DNA of 48,608 nucleotides from NCBI GenBank assembly GCA_002710725.1, contig PAKT01000080.1:1-48608 (forward strand), written 5' to 3'. Shown here one piece after another: positions 1 to 8,537 of this stretch. Source of the DNA: Spongiibacteraceae bacterium. GTDB lineage: Bacteria > Pseudomonadota > Gammaproteobacteria > Pseudomonadales > Spongiibacteraceae. Positions within the stretch are counted from its first letter, which is position 1, and the number at the start of each line of letters is the position of its first letter. The notes below the pieces were generated by a model. It was not told the origin of the DNA. It searched no databases and worked only from the letters and a program-made list of their open reading frames with translations. The translations under genes were made by a program, and so were the position numbers.

Positions 1-993
1 GATCATATCTATCAGGACCCGCACCACCCCGCCCCTAGTCTGATTCTGCACTACGGCGATCTAAGCGACACTTCCAACCTCACCCGCATTGTGCAGGAGA
101 TTCAGCCGGATGAGATCTACAACCTCGGTGCGATGAGTCACGTGGCGGTGTCTTTCCAGCAGCCGGAATACACTGCTGATGTGGATGGCCTCGGTACCCT
201 GCGCTTGCTTGAAGCTATCCGCCTGTTGGGATTGAAAGACAAAACCCGTTTTTATCAGGCTTCGACTTCCGAATTGTATGGCTTGGTGCAGGAAACACCG
301 CAAAAAGAGAGCACACCGTTTTACCCGCGTTCGCCCTACGCCGTAGCCAAGCTCTACGCCTACTGGATTACGGTTAATTACCGCGAGTCTTACGGCATGT
401 ATGCCTGCAACGGCATCTTGTTTAACCACGAGTCCAGCCGTCGTGGTGAGACTTTTGTTACTCGCAAGATCACCCGTGGCCTGAGCAATATTGCCCAAGG
501 GCTGGAACAGTGCCTCTATCTGGGCAATATGGATGCCCTGCGGGACTGGGGGCACGCCAAAGACTACGTTGAAATGCAATGGTTGATGCTGCAACAGGAG
601 CAGGCCGAAGATTTTGTCATTGCAACCGGCAAGCAGTACTCCGTGCGCCGTTTTGTGGAAATGGCCGCCGCTGAGCTTGGGGTCGCGCTGGAGTGGCAGG
701 GCAGTGGTGTTGATGAAGTGGGCGTAGTAGCTTCCGTCAATGGAGACTGTGCTCCGGCCATCCAACCTGGAGCAGTGATTGTTAAAGTCGACCCGCGATA
801 CTTCAGGCCAGCCGAGGTGGAAACCCTGCTCGGTGATCCAAGCCGCGCCCACAAGCAGCTGGGCTGGAAACCGACGATAACGGCGGAAGAGATGGTGGCG
901 GAGATGGTTGCCTTTGATCTTGATCAGGCTCGTCGTCACGCCCTGCTGAAGCAGCATGGCTTCGATATTAACCTGTCGCTGGAGAATCCCTGA
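1..993 (+). CDS. gmd: GDP-mannose 4,6-dehydratase, 5' end outside window
   Basis: This enzyme converts GDP-mannose to GDP-4-keto-6-deoxymannose, the first step to GDP-L-fucose, in the cytoplasm. The frame is open from base 1, and the first residues (DHIYQDPH) correspond to about residue 43 of the 373-residue E. coli enzyme, so only the N-terminal nucleotide-binding glycine motif is missing. Visible hallmarks are [24 protein letters not shown], the substrate-site stretch [14 protein letters not shown], the catalytic YAVAK and the C-terminal [18 protein letters not shown]. The usually invariant NHESPRRGETF reads [11 protein letters not shown], a proline-to-serine change. The stop overlaps the fcl start by one base (TGATG), so the two are translationally coupled. 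Identity is near certain. Confidence 0.96.
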   Translation, partial: DHIYQDPHHPAPSLILHYGDLSDTSNLTRIVQEIQPDEIYNLGAMSHVAVSFQQPEYTADVDGLGTLRLLEAIRLLGLKDKTRFYQASTSELYGLVQETPQKESTPFYPRSPYAVAKLYAYWITVNYRESYGMYACNGILFNHESSRRGETFVTRKITRGLSNIAQGLEQCLYLGNMDALRDWGHAKDYVEMQWLMLQQEQAEDFVIATGKQYSVRRFVEMAAAELGVALEWQGSGVDEVGVVASVNGDCAPAIQPGAVIVKVDPRYFRPAEVETLLGDPSRAHKQLGWKPTITAEEMVAEMVAFDLDQARRHALLKQHGFDINLSLENP

Positions 994-1949
994 TGCCCAA
1001 GGTTTTTGTCGCGGGTCACCGGGGTATGGTGGGCGGCGCGATTGTGCGGCGATTGGAGGCCGATGGGGTTGAGATCGTGTCGGCCAATCGAGAACAGCTC
1101 GATCTTAGAGATTCAAGTGCGGTTAAAGCTTTTTTCGGGCTTGAGCGCCCGGACGCTGTTTACCTTGCGGCGGCAAAGGTGGGAGGCATTCATGCTAACA
1201 ACGAATACCCCGCTGAGTTTATCTACGAAAACCTAATGATAGAAGCCAATGTGATTCATCAGGCCTACGCCGCCGGTGTGGGCAAGCTGCTGTTCTTGGG
1301 CTCGTCCTGCATTTACCCCAAGTTTGCCAAGCAGCCAATGGCGGAAAGCGAGCTACTGACTGGTGTGCTCGAGCCGACCAATGAGCCCTACGCCATTGCC
1401 AAAATTGCGGGCATAAAGCTATGTGAATCCTATAACCGCCAGTACGGGGTGGATTATCGTAGCGTGATGCCGACCAATCTTTACGGTCCTGGCGATAATT
1501 TTCATCCTGAGAACTCCCATGTGATTCCCGCGCTGATGCGCCGCATTCACGAAGCCAAAACGGCGGGCGCGAAAGAGGTGGTGATCTGGGGCAGCGGCAA
1601 ACCATGCCGCGAGTTTCTGCATGTGGATGATATGGCCGATGCCTGTGTGTCGGTGATGAACCTTCCGACTGATGTATTGGCGCAGTCCACGGAGCCCATG
1701 CTGTCGCATATTAATGTGGGGACCGGCGTGGATTGCAGTATTTGCGAGCTGGCGGAAACCCTCTGCGAGGTCATCGGTTTCAAGGGCGAGCTGGTCTTTG
1801 ATACCAGCAAGCCTGACGGTACACCGCGCAAGTTGTTGGATGTGTCGCGTCTGAAGCAGCTGGGATGGGAGGCCAAAATAGGTTTGCGCGAAGGTTTGGC
1901 TGAGACCTACGAGTGGTTTTTGGCCCGGGGCGGGGAGGTTCGCGGCTAG
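993..1949 (+). CDS. fcl: GDP-L-fucose synthase
   Basis: An epimerase/reductase that turns GDP-4-keto-6-deoxymannose into GDP-L-fucose with NADPH. The 318-residue length is normal for the family. It has the N-terminal nucleotide-binding motif GHRGMVG (residues 8-14), the SSCIYP stretch carrying the catalytic serine, and the YxxxK pair in YAIAK (Y133, K137). The ATG at 993 overlaps the gmd stop, which fixes the start. With gmd it forms a complete fucose-precursor pair and implies fucose or a related 6-deoxy sugar in the cell's glycans. It is separated from the rest of the polysaccharide cluster by an unrelated PepSY operon. Confidence 0.96.
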   Translation: MPKVFVAGHRGMVGGAIVRRLEADGVEIVSANREQLDLRDSSAVKAFFGLERPDAVYLAAAKVGGIHANNEYPAEFIYENLMIEANVIHQAYAAGVGKLLFLGSSCIYPKFAKQPMAESELLTGVLEPTNEPYAIAKIAGIKLCESYNRQYGVDYRSVMPTNLYGPGDNFHPENSHVIPALMRRIHEAKTAGAKEVVIWGSGKPCREFLHVDDMADACVSVMNLPTDVLAQSTEPMLSHINVGTGVDCSICELAETLCEVIGFKGELVFDTSKPDGTPRKLLDVSRLKQLGWEAKIGLREGLAETYEWFLARGGEVRG

Positions 1950-2123
1950 ATTTGCTCTCGCCCTGACCGAATGGCTCACGTGCTTGATGTTGACAAGTTT
2001 CGATGCTCAGGCTTAGTGGGTTAGCCACAAGGGTCGACCGAGCTGCCGAGGCGGGCTACAGAGTTAAACATCGCAAAAGCCAACTCTATTGGGCAAAACG
2101 GGGCATGCAAGGGTTGGGCCGGG

Positions 2124-2142
2124 GAGAATGAGAATGATTCTT
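2124..2142 (+). promoter_or_regulatory. Fur-box-like operator
   Basis: The 19 bases GAGAATGAGAATGATTCTT match 14 of 19 positions of the Fur consensus GATAATGATAATCATTATC, counted by eye. The site lies 54 bases before the first gene of the PepSY operon, which fits iron-dependent repression. The -10 and -35 elements around it are not clear. Confidence 0.6.
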
Positions 2143-2195
2143 GATTGCTCTGGGGCGCCCTGCTAAGGTAGCCGCTTTTCTTTCTTGGGTGGTCA

Positions 2196-2480
2196 ATGGT
2201 GTTTGCAAACTGGCGCTGGCCCCGTATTTTCCTGGTCGGGCCTCTGGTTTTTCTGAGTGCCTTTCTCGCCGTCTGCGGCGCCTCAGTCTATTTACCCGCC
2301 GGGCCCGCCAGGATCGATAATGTCGCAATCCCCCTGGTGCTGTTTCCCGCCATTTGGGCGCTGCTCTTCTTTTACAGTTACCTCGACAGCCGGCTTATCC
2401 GTGCCTATACCCTGGTGCTGCTTGTGCTGGGCGCCAATCTCGCGCTGGTGCTACTGCATATAAGCGGAGGCAGCCAGTGA
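2196..2480 (+). CDS. Small membrane protein of a PepSY operon
   Basis: A 94-residue very hydrophobic protein with three likely membrane helices (about residues 9-30, 42-62 and 69-88) and few charges. I do not recognise a catalytic motif. Its position directly before a PepSY-type membrane protein and a second small membrane protein, behind a Fur-like box, matches the small accessory proteins (the DUF3649 kind) often found in iron-uptake operons; that family name is a guess from context. Its TGA overlaps the GTG start of the next gene (GTGA), so the two are coupled. Function is unknown; a role in reduction or transport of siderophore iron at the inner membrane is inferred. Confidence 0.7.
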   Translation: MVFANWRWPRIFLVGPLVFLSAFLAVCGASVYLPAGPARIDNVAIPLVLFPAIWALLFFYSYLDSRLIRAYTLVLLVLGANLALVLLHISGGSQ

Positions 2481-4030
2481 TTCGTCTGCCGAAGGATACG
2501 GCCAAAGACCTGATTGGCCTGCACGGCTGGATGGGCGTGGCGCTGGGCCTGTTGTTATACGTTGTTATCCTTACCGGCACCCTCGCGGTGTTTGAGCAGG
2601 AGCTGGCGACTTGGGCCAACCCCCTGCCGGAGCCGGTCGCGACAGCCTTTCCCAAAGGCATCGGGCCAGTGCTCAACGACATCTACCAGCGCAATGACCC
2701 AGCCTATGGCGAAGAGGTTTTTGTCTTTCCTGCCGCTGACGGCAGGCTGCGGGCCTTGTTTCACACCCATATCGAGAGCGACGACGGGCACGGGGTGGAA
2801 AAAGGGGTGTTGGCCCTAGTCGACCCCATCACTCTGAGGGTTGTGGATGAGCGTGAAGGCGAAGTTGAGGCCCTGTTCCAAGAATCGAGCAGCACAGCGC
2901 TCACCGACTTTCTGGTGGATTTGCATGTGCGCCTGCTGTTGCCTGGTCAGTGGGGCCTGTTGCTGACGGGCATACTGGGCTTCGCGATGCTGGCAGCAGC
3001 GGTGACCGGGTTTGTTATCCATCGCCACCTGTTTAAGGATATGTTCACCCTGCGCAAGCGAGGCGATTCCGTGCTGACAGCCCGGGACGCCCACGTGGTG
3101 GCGGGCACCTGGAATCTGCCCTTCGCTTTCATGCTCGCTTTTACCGGTGCCTTTTTCAGTTTTGGCGGCGCCATTGGCCTGCCAGCCATCGCCTATGTGG
3201 CCTTTGGCGGCGACGTGGACACGATTACCGAAGAAGTGCTCACGCCACCCATCCCGACCGCCGAAAGCCCGGCTCCACTCTATGATCTGGAAGCCATCTT
3301 TGACGACGCCCGCCAGCGCACCGGCCTGGAGCTGACCGGCCTGCAGATACTGCACTGGGGCAGGGCGGATGCTTCGGTGCAAATGTCCATGCAAACCCCA
3401 GAGGGTAAACTGCTGCCCGATCACCTGCTGTATCAGGGTGCGACCGGTGAATTCCTCGGAGTGAAGCCTTCCCTCGGGCAGGAGCCCTCCCTCGGCGGCG
3501 ACCTGGCAGGGCTGATGTCGCCCCTGCATTTTGGCAACTTTGCAGGTTTGTTCTCCAAAGTCGTCTGGTTTGCGTTTGGCTTTGCCAGTGCCTACGTCAC
3601 CCTGAGCGGGCTGCGCTTGTGGACGGCCCGTCGCCGCGAAGCGCGAGGCTGGGTGTGGCTGGAGAAGCTGACGAGCTGGGTGGGTTATGGCTTGCCTGCT
3701 AGCCTCGCTGTAGCCGCGGTAGTTTTTCTGGGCAACCGCTTTGTTGCCAATCTATTTTTGCCGTTCATTCTCACTGCAGCGTTGCTTGCCCTGCCAGCGT
3801 TAAGAATCAATGCTGAGCGGTATCGTCAATTCATGCGCGTGGCGCTTGGTATTTTGATGCTGACGCTTCCATTGGTTCGCTGGGTCAATGGCGGGCCTGC
3901 CTGGTGGGACGCCAGCGGCACTGTGGTGGTTATTGATGCGTTGTGGCTTCTTTGTGGGGCAAGCTTTCTATTTGCACGCCGCCGACAAAAAGACCCGGAA
4001 ATCACCTTTCAAACGGCTGAACAGCTATGA
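2477..4030 (+). CDS. PepSY-associated membrane protein, putative iron-related reductase
   Basis: A 517-residue inner-membrane protein of the PepSY-associated TM family, whose members occur beside siderophore receptors and are thought to help reduce or release iron. A first helix with histidine (HGWMGVALGLLLYVVILTG, about residues 16-36) is followed by a periplasmic part, then the family-typical helix and loop (LLLTGILGFAMLAAAVTGFVIHRHLF), a second periplasmic domain and several C-terminal helices. I choose the GTG at 2477, which overlaps the upstream stop and begins MIRLPKDTAKDLIGLHGWMG. The frame is open further upstream to 2354, but that extension would lie fully inside the preceding gene. 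ATG of the next gene overlaps its stop (ATGA). A Fur-like box heads the operon. Confidence 0.82.
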   Translation: MIRLPKDTAKDLIGLHGWMGVALGLLLYVVILTGTLAVFEQELATWANPLPEPVATAFPKGIGPVLNDIYQRNDPAYGEEVFVFPAADGRLRALFHTHIESDDGHGVEKGVLALVDPITLRVVDEREGEVEALFQESSSTALTDFLVDLHVRLLLPGQWGLLLTGILGFAMLAAAVTGFVIHRHLFKDMFTLRKRGDSVLTARDAHVVAGTWNLPFAFMLAFTGAFFSFGGAIGLPAIAYVAFGGDVDTITEEVLTPPIPTAESPAPLYDLEAIFDDARQRTGLELTGLQILHWGRADASVQMSMQTPEGKLLPDHLLYQGATGEFLGVKPSLGQEPSLGGDLAGLMSPLHFGNFAGLFSKVVWFAFGFASAYVTLSGLRLWTARRREARGWVWLEKLTSWVGYGLPASLAVAAVVFLGNRFVANLFLPFILTAALLALPALRINAERYRQFMRVALGILMLTLPLVRWVNGGPAWWDASGTVVVIDALWLLCGASFLFARRRQKDPEITFQTAEQL

Positions 4031-4311
4031 GCCCAACCTGCCTTATCCTTGTGGCTATTATCTACAGCGGCCTGCTCGTTTTTCTGCTAGGCCTTGCTGA
4101 CCCAAAGAGAGCGCGGGTTAATCGGCGTCAGCCAGCGCTAGCGCTTCCCCGGTCGGTTCGGAGTGCAGTTTGGGTGTTAGTGCTACTGCCAGCAGTGCTG
4201 TTTCTCGCCAGCAGTCAGTTTGCCTCCTTGGTGCTTTGGCTAGGCGGGGTTGTCGTACTCGGTTGGTTGGCAGCGGTACTGTTACCCTATCTTTCTTCTC
4301 CTGCTGGTTAA
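4027..4311 (+). CDS. Small membrane protein, DUF3325-like
   Basis: A 94-residue hydrophobic protein with an N-terminal helix (about residues 3-23), a basic loop (KRARVNRRQP) and two more helices from about residue 47. Size, helix pattern and position after a PepSY-type protein resemble the DUF3325 proteins that end iron-uptake operons. The assignment rests on context and pattern rather than on a motif. The start overlaps the preceding stop by four bases. No function is established for this kind of protein. Confidence 0.65.
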   Translation: MSPTCLILVAIIYSGLLVFLLGLADPKRARVNRRQPALALPRSVRSAVWVLVLLPAVLFLASSQFASLVLWLGGVVVLGWLAAVLLPYLSSPAG

Positions 4312-4315
4312 GGCT

Positions 4316-4364
4316 GGTTGCAGGCTGAGGTTTCGAGCAAGTTACGGCGTCGAAACCAGCAACC
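4316..4364. repeat. Two-part inverted repeat after the PepSY operon
   Basis: GGTTGC (4316-4321) and GGTTTCGA (4329-4336) are answered by TCGAAACC (4350-4357) and GCAACC (4359-4364), giving an outer 6-bp and an inner 8-bp stem. It starts five bases after the last stop codon and could end transcription or protect the mRNA 3' end. There is no T-run after it, so a classical intrinsic terminator is not supported. Confidence 0.5.
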
Positions 4365-4388
4365 GATTAATTTAGATGCTGATCACAA

Positions 4389-4438
4389 TCTCAAGTCATT
4401 TTTGTGTGCATAGTCACAAAAATCCTGTTAACTTGAGA
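4389..4438. promoter_or_regulatory. Nested palindrome upstream of rfaH
   Basis: TCTCAAGT (4389-4396) pairs perfectly with ACTTGAGA (4431-4438). Nested inside, ATTTTTGTG (4398-4406) pairs perfectly with CACAAAAAT (4415-4423) around an 8-base loop. The block ends 43 bases before the rfaH start and just upstream of a possible -10 hexamer TATAAA (4444-4449). This suits an operator or DNA cruciform controlling rfaH; no known regulator motif was recognised. Confidence 0.55.
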
Positions 4439-4443
4439 AGCTT

Positions 4444-4449
4444 ATAAAA
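4444..4449 (+). promoter_or_regulatory. Possible -10 element of rfaH
   Basis: TATAAA lies 33 bases before the rfaH ATG, in an AT-rich leader that ends in a good ribosome binding site (GAGGA, 4473-4477). The matching -35 would fall inside the preceding palindrome and is weak, as expected if the palindrome is an operator. Confidence 0.4.
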
Positions 4450-4481
4450 GCACCTAATCATAACGATAATTAAGAGGACGT

Positions 4482-4982
4482 ATGCGGCAGTGGTATGCCC
4501 TATATTGTCGGCCGAAGCAGGAAGCTCGAGCATTTGACAACCTGCAGCGCCAGGGTTTTTCGCTTTATCATCCGAAACTGCGCACGCTAAAACAGCGACG
4601 CGCCGGGCTAACTCCGGTTATTGAAAGCCTCTTTCCCCGCTACCTCTTTATTCATCTGGATGACCAAGCCGACAATTGGGCGCCAATACGCTCGACGCGT
4701 GGTGTGGTTGATCTGGTCAAGGTTTGCGGCTACCCCCGGCCGGTGCCAAATCAAGTGATTGAGCAGCTTGCGGGCCTTCAAACCCCGGAAGGCGGCTATA
4801 TCGATCATTGTGCGCAATCCGATTTTCGGGCGGGGGAAAGCCTGCGGGTAACAAGCGGGCCATTTGCCGGGAATTGTGTTGAGTTTCTTGAGCGCTCTGG
4901 CGAAGAGCGCGTTGTCGTGTTGTTGAGTATTATGCACACGATTCAAAAAGTGGAAGTGCCTGCTGTGGCGGTTTCGCGGTAG
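4482..4982 (+). CDS. rfaH: RfaH-type transcription antitermination factor
   Basis: A specialised NusG paralogue that binds RNA polymerase paused at ops sites and suppresses pausing and Rho termination in long surface-glycan operons. The 166 residues align by eye along their whole length with E. coli RfaH (162 residues): RQWYALYC at the N-terminus, ESLFPRYLF, the RSTRGV turn, and a C-terminal region (about 110-160) with GPFAGN. NusG proper normally has a longer and different KOW domain. The start follows a GAGGA binding site. A perfect ops element lies 57 bases after its stop, in front of the polysaccharide cluster, so gene and target are adjacent. It could be a cluster-specific factor rather than the genome's global RfaH. 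Confidence 0.93.
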   Translation: MRQWYALYCRPKQEARAFDNLQRQGFSLYHPKLRTLKQRRAGLTPVIESLFPRYLFIHLDDQADNWAPIRSTRGVVDLVKVCGYPRPVPNQVIEQLAGLQTPEGGYIDHCAQSDFRAGESLRVTSGPFAGNCVEFLERSGEERVVVLLSIMHTIQKVEVPAVAVSR

Positions 4983-5011
4983 TAAATAAAATGAGTGGTT
5001 TGGATCGTTGG

Positions 5012-5050
5012 TGGCCAATGGGGAGCCGAAAGCCCTAGGGCGGTAGCGTG
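5012..5050 (+). promoter_or_regulatory. JUMPstart region with perfect ops element
   Basis: GGCGGTAGCGTG at 5039-5050 is an exact match to the ops element that recruits RfaH. The bases before it (AAAGCCCTAGG) also resemble the end of the 39-bp JUMPstart sequence of enteric O-antigen and capsule operons. It lies in the untranslated leader, 32 bases before the ugd start, where a paused polymerase could exchange RfaH. Confidence 0.9.
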
Positions 5051-5082
5051 CTTAAAACTGGAATGAATATAAGGGTTGCAGA

Positions 5083-6426
5083 TTGAGAATTACGGTCGTC
5101 GGGTGTGGTTATGTGGGCTTGGTAACTGCCGCATGCTTTACAGAAATGGGAAACACGGTTACCTGCGTCGATACCAATGAAGCCAGATTGACAGATTTAA
5201 GAGTAGGTCGCATGCCCATTTATGAGCCTGGTCTAGGCGACATGGTGGCAAATGCGTGTTCTGATGGGCGGATGAAGTTTGCTGCTGATTTGAGTGACGC
5301 TCTAGACGGCGCAGACTATATATTCAACGCCGTAGGTACACCTCCGCTGGAAGACGGTAGTGTAGATTTGTCTGGCGTTTATCAGGTTGCCCGAACAATC
5401 GGCCAAAGCCTTACTCACTACTCAATTATCGTTAACAAATCTACGGTTCCCGTGGGCACTGCTGAAACCGTTCATCAAATCATCGCAGATGAAATTGCCG
5501 CGCGAGGCGAATCAGTAGAGTTCGATGTCGTGAGTAACCCCGAGTTCCTCAAAGAGGGAACTGCCATTGCCGACTTTATGGGGCCCGACAGGGTGATTAT
5601 TGGTAGTGATAGCGAGCGCGCGAAAAGAAGAATGGCGCTGCTTTATGCGCCATATCTGAAGAAAAATGACCGCGTAATGTTTATGGGTCCCCGTGAAGCT
5701 GAAATGACGAAGTATGCGGCTAATGCAATGTTGGCTACGCGGGTGTCTTTTATGAATCAGATTGCCAATTTGTGTGACCGATTGGGAGTTGATGTAGAAG
5801 ACGTTAGACAGGGAATCGGGTCAGATAAGCGAATCGGTTCAGCCTTTTTGTACCCTGGTTGTGGTTATGGTGGGTCGTGCTTTCCTAAAGATGTTCAGGC
5901 TTTAATGTATGCCGGACGTGGCGTCGACTATGAATTGAGCGTCCTTTCAGAAGTTGAAGCCATCAACGCAAAGCAAAAAAGCGTACTGTTTGAAAAGCTA
6001 CATGCATACTTTAATGGTCAGATAGCCTCGAAAAAGATTGCCATTTGGGGCTTGGCGTTCAAGCCAGGAACCGATGATATGCGCCAAGCTCCGTCTATAG
6101 CATTAATTGACGCTTTGATACGCTCAGGCGCATCTGTCGCGGCTTTCGATCCGAAAGCGAATGGCGTGGCGCGAGAAATGCTGCGAGGCGCAGGCGATAG
6201 CTTGCAAATCATGGACGATCAGTATCGTGTGGCGGATGATGCCGACGCATTGGTCTTAATGACCGAGTGGAAGCAGTTCCGTTCTCCTGATTTCAGAGAT
6301 TTAAAAAGGCGAATGTCAGGTTCTGTTATATTTGATGGTCGAAATCAATATGACCCGGAGGCGCTGGGAGACTTCGGCTTCGATTATATAGGAGTGGGGC
6401 GTACCAATTGGGGCGCAAGGCGATGA
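5083..6426 (+). CDS. ugd: UDP-glucose 6-dehydrogenase
   Basis: Oxidises UDP-glucose to UDP-glucuronate with two NAD+ in the cytoplasm. The 447-residue length is normal. It shows the N-terminal Rossmann motif GCGYVG (residues 7-12), [10 protein letters not shown], the central helix [12 protein letters not shown] and the catalytic cysteine in [10 protein letters not shown] (C266). The start is a TTG at 5083, chosen because the preceding in-frame codons run into a stop and the protein then begins directly with the nucleotide-binding strand. It is the first gene after the ops element. Its stop overlaps the ATG of the UDP-glucuronate decarboxylase gene, whose enzyme uses its product. Confidence 0.96.
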   Translation: MRITVVGCGYVGLVTAACFTEMGNTVTCVDTNEARLTDLRVGRMPIYEPGLGDMVANACSDGRMKFAADLSDALDGADYIFNAVGTPPLEDGSVDLSGVYQVARTIGQSLTHYSIIVNKSTVPVGTAETVHQIIADEIAARGESVEFDVVSNPEFLKEGTAIADFMGPDRVIIGSDSERAKRRMALLYAPYLKKNDRVMFMGPREAEMTKYAANAMLATRVSFMNQIANLCDRLGVDVEDVRQGIGSDKRIGSAFLYPGCGYGGSCFPKDVQALMYAGRGVDYELSVLSEVEAINAKQKSVLFEKLHAYFNGQIASKKIAIWGLAFKPGTDDMRQAPSIALIDALIRSGASVAAFDPKANGVAREMLRGAGDSLQIMDDQYRVADDADALVLMTEWKQFRSPDFRDLKRRMSGSVIFDGRNQYDPEALGDFGFDYIGVGRTNWGARR

Positions 6427-7379
6427 AAGATTTAGTCAGAAAGCGCGTCCTAGTTACTGGCGGTGCTGGGTTTATAGGCTCTCACTTGTGCGAGCGCTTA
6501 TTGAACCAGGGGTGTGATGTTGTCTGTGTGGATAACTTTTATACCGGCAGGAAAGCCAACATCGCTCACCTGATAGGTGACCCTTACTTTGAAGTAATCC
6601 GCCACGATGTTTGTTTCCCCCTTTATGTGGAAGTGGATGAAATCTACAATCTGGCCTGTCCAGCGTCACCTATTCACTATCAACGCGACCCGGTGCAAAC
6701 TACAAAAACCAGTGTGCACGGGGCCATCAATATGCTGGGGCTTGCCAAGCGCACCGGTGCAAAAATCCTGCAGGCATCGACCAGTGAGGTGTACGGGGAT
6801 CCTGCTATCCACCCGCAAGTTGAAGGGTATTGGGGGAATGTCAATCCGATCGGCCCGCGGTCCTGCTACGACGAGGGTAAGCGCTGCGCAGAAACCTTGT
6901 TTTTTGACTACTGGAGGCAGTACAAGCTCCCGATAAAAGTCGTGCGCATATTCAATACTTATGGGCCGCGAATGCATCCGAATGACGGGCGGGTTGTGTC
7001 AAATTTTATTGTACAGGCGCTTTCTGGCCAATCGATCACGATCTATGGTGATGGAAGTCAGACCCGGTCATTTTGTTTTGTCAGGGATATGATCGATGGC
7101 CTGATGCGAATGATGGACTCTGACGACACTGTGACAGGGCCTATAAACATTGGTAACCCTCAGGAAATTTCCGTCAGAGATCTGGCAGAAAACGTAGTGA
7201 TGATGTGTGAGAGCGACAGCGAGTTGGTCTATGTGCCGCTGCCGGAAGACGATCCATTGCAAAGAAAGCCTGATATAACTATGGCATCGCAACACCTCGG
7301 CTGGATGCCTAGTGTCGAGCTGGAGGCCGGTTTGAAGAGCACAATCCACTATTTTCAAAGTGCATTACGTGCGCACTGA
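6423..7379 (+). CDS. uxs: UDP-glucuronate decarboxylase (UDP-xylose synthase)
   Basis: An extended short-chain dehydrogenase that decarboxylates UDP-glucuronate to UDP-xylose. The 318 residues carry GGAGFIGSH (13-21), the catalytic YDEGKR (Y149, K153) and the family-specific stretches [18 protein letters not shown] and ARIFNTYGP-like [10 protein letters not shown] prefer the ATG at 6423, which overlaps the ugd stop (ATGA), to the in-frame TTG at 6408, which lies inside ugd. The order ugd-uxs shows that the cluster makes UDP-glucuronate and then a pentose donor, so xylose, or a sugar made from it, probably occurs in the glycan. Confidence 0.94.
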   Translation: MKDLVRKRVLVTGGAGFIGSHLCERLLNQGCDVVCVDNFYTGRKANIAHLIGDPYFEVIRHDVCFPLYVEVDEIYNLACPASPIHYQRDPVQTTKTSVHGAINMLGLAKRTGAKILQASTSEVYGDPAIHPQVEGYWGNVNPIGPRSCYDEGKRCAETLFFDYWRQYKLPIKVVRIFNTYGPRMHPNDGRVVSNFIVQALSGQSITIYGDGSQTRSFCFVRDMIDGLMRMMDSDDTVTGPINIGNPQEISVRDLAENVVMMCESDSELVYVPLPEDDPLQRKPDITMASQHLGWMPSVELEAGLKSTIHYFQSALRAH

Positions 7380-7412
7380 ACTCAATCGTATAATACTACA
7401 GGCGGGTAGTTC

Positions 7413-8537
7413 TTGCAGAAGGTAAGTTTGTTTAAAAAGCTGGTGAAGCGTTTTCGACTGAAGGCAAAATTACTCCGGTTGAGAGTGCTAGTATTCGGCG
7501 AAAAGCCCAATAGGTACATGCTGCGTGAGCAGGTTGATGCAGAAAAGGTCCTTTCGGAAGTAATTGAACAGGCGCTATTGGGATCGCAAAAGGCAGTTCT
7601 GCTAGTCGATGCTGATTCTAATCTTGCCGCCAGTCTAGAGGCGCGTGTTAGGCGTAGAGGCCTACGAACAATTGTTGTGTCGCTGGAGGCGCTCTATGCC
7701 AAGCCGGATAGGGAATGTGATGATATCGGCTGCGTGGCGCTGGCTTCCTTTAGCCCTAAGGTTCAGCTTGAGGTCGCGATGTGGCTGGTGACAACTCCTA
7801 AGCTAGCGGCGATCCCCTTTGAATATGTTGCTATTCCTCATCTTGTCAATAAGGATCTGCTTGAGTTTGATAGATACACCAACGCCGATTTTGTATCGCC
7901 GTTGGTGTCAAAAGTGGAAGGGCTCTCATACGAAATTTATCGTAATTCGCTAAACGTTTTTCGACCCAAAACTGATATCAGGGATTTTTTTGAGCTTTCG
8001 CAGATCATTTACCAGCTAGAGCAACGGCAAGTTCCGGGTAGTATCGCTGAGTTCGGATCGTTCTACGGCCACAGCGGCTACCTGATTTCGACGTTTATAG
8101 AAGCATTGGGTAGTGACAAGAAGCTCTTTATGTTCGATATGTTCGACCATTTTCCCGAGGAGGAGATTGGAGTCGATTCATTTTGGTCTGGCACCCACAA
8201 GGTTGATTTTTCTGCGGTGCAAGCGAAATTCCAGGGACGCGGAAATGTCGAGCTTGTAAAAGGCGACTTTACCAAAACCTTTGCGGAAACCGACACCGGT
8301 GATCTTGCGCTTGCGTTTATCGACTGCGATTCCTATCGAGGTACTCAGTACCTCCTGAATAAGATCTGGGACAGAAAACTGGCGCTGGGTGGTGTTGTTG
8401 TACTCGAAGATTATGGTCATGCGGCACTGCTAGGTAATCGCGTTGCTGCTCATGAGTTCTTTGACAAAAAAGAGGGAGCGTATACCTATTTTTCGCAATT
8501 AAGCGGTTTTTTTGTCGCGGTCAAAGTCGCGAATTAA
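7413..8537 (+). CDS. TylF/MycF-type O-methyltransferase with N-terminal extension
   Basis: A 374-residue protein whose C-terminal half is a TylF-family SAM- and metal-dependent O-methyltransferase: EFGSFYGHSGYL (about 213-224) is the SAM loop, MFDMFDHFPEE follows, and FIDCDSYRGT (about 303-312) is the metal/substrate motif. Stand-alone family members are about 250 residues. Here roughly 190 residues precede the domain and include a Rossmann-like stretch (VLLVDADSNLAASLEARVRRRG) that I cannot assign. It probably methylates a hydroxyl of a sugar, on the nucleotide sugar or on the growing chain. The start is a TTG at 7413; its stop overlaps the next ATG (TAATG). Confidence 0.82.
   Translation: MQKVSLFKKLVKRFRLKAKLLRLRVLVFGEKPNRYMLREQVDAEKVLSEVIEQALLGSQKAVLLVDADSNLAASLEARVRRRGLRTIVVSLEALYAKPDRECDDIGCVALASFSPKVQLEVAMWLVTTPKLAAIPFEYVAIPHLVNKDLLEFDRYTNADFVSPLVSKVEGLSYEIYRNSLNVFRPKTDIRDFFELSQIIYQLEQRQVPGSIAEFGSFYGHSGYLISTFIEALGSDKKLFMFDMFDHFPEEEIGVDSFWSGTHKVDFSAVQAKFQGRGNVELVKGDFTKTFAETDTGDLALAFIDCDSYRGTQYLLNKIWDRKLALGGVVVLEDYGHAALLGNRVAAHEFFDKKEGAYTYFSQLSGFFVAVKVAN

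Noticed and set aside
1950-2123. Terminator after fcl (GGCTTA...TTAGCC near 2010-2030)
   Set aside because: The arms pair only partly and no T-run follows. The stretch otherwise shows only the Fur-like box downstream.
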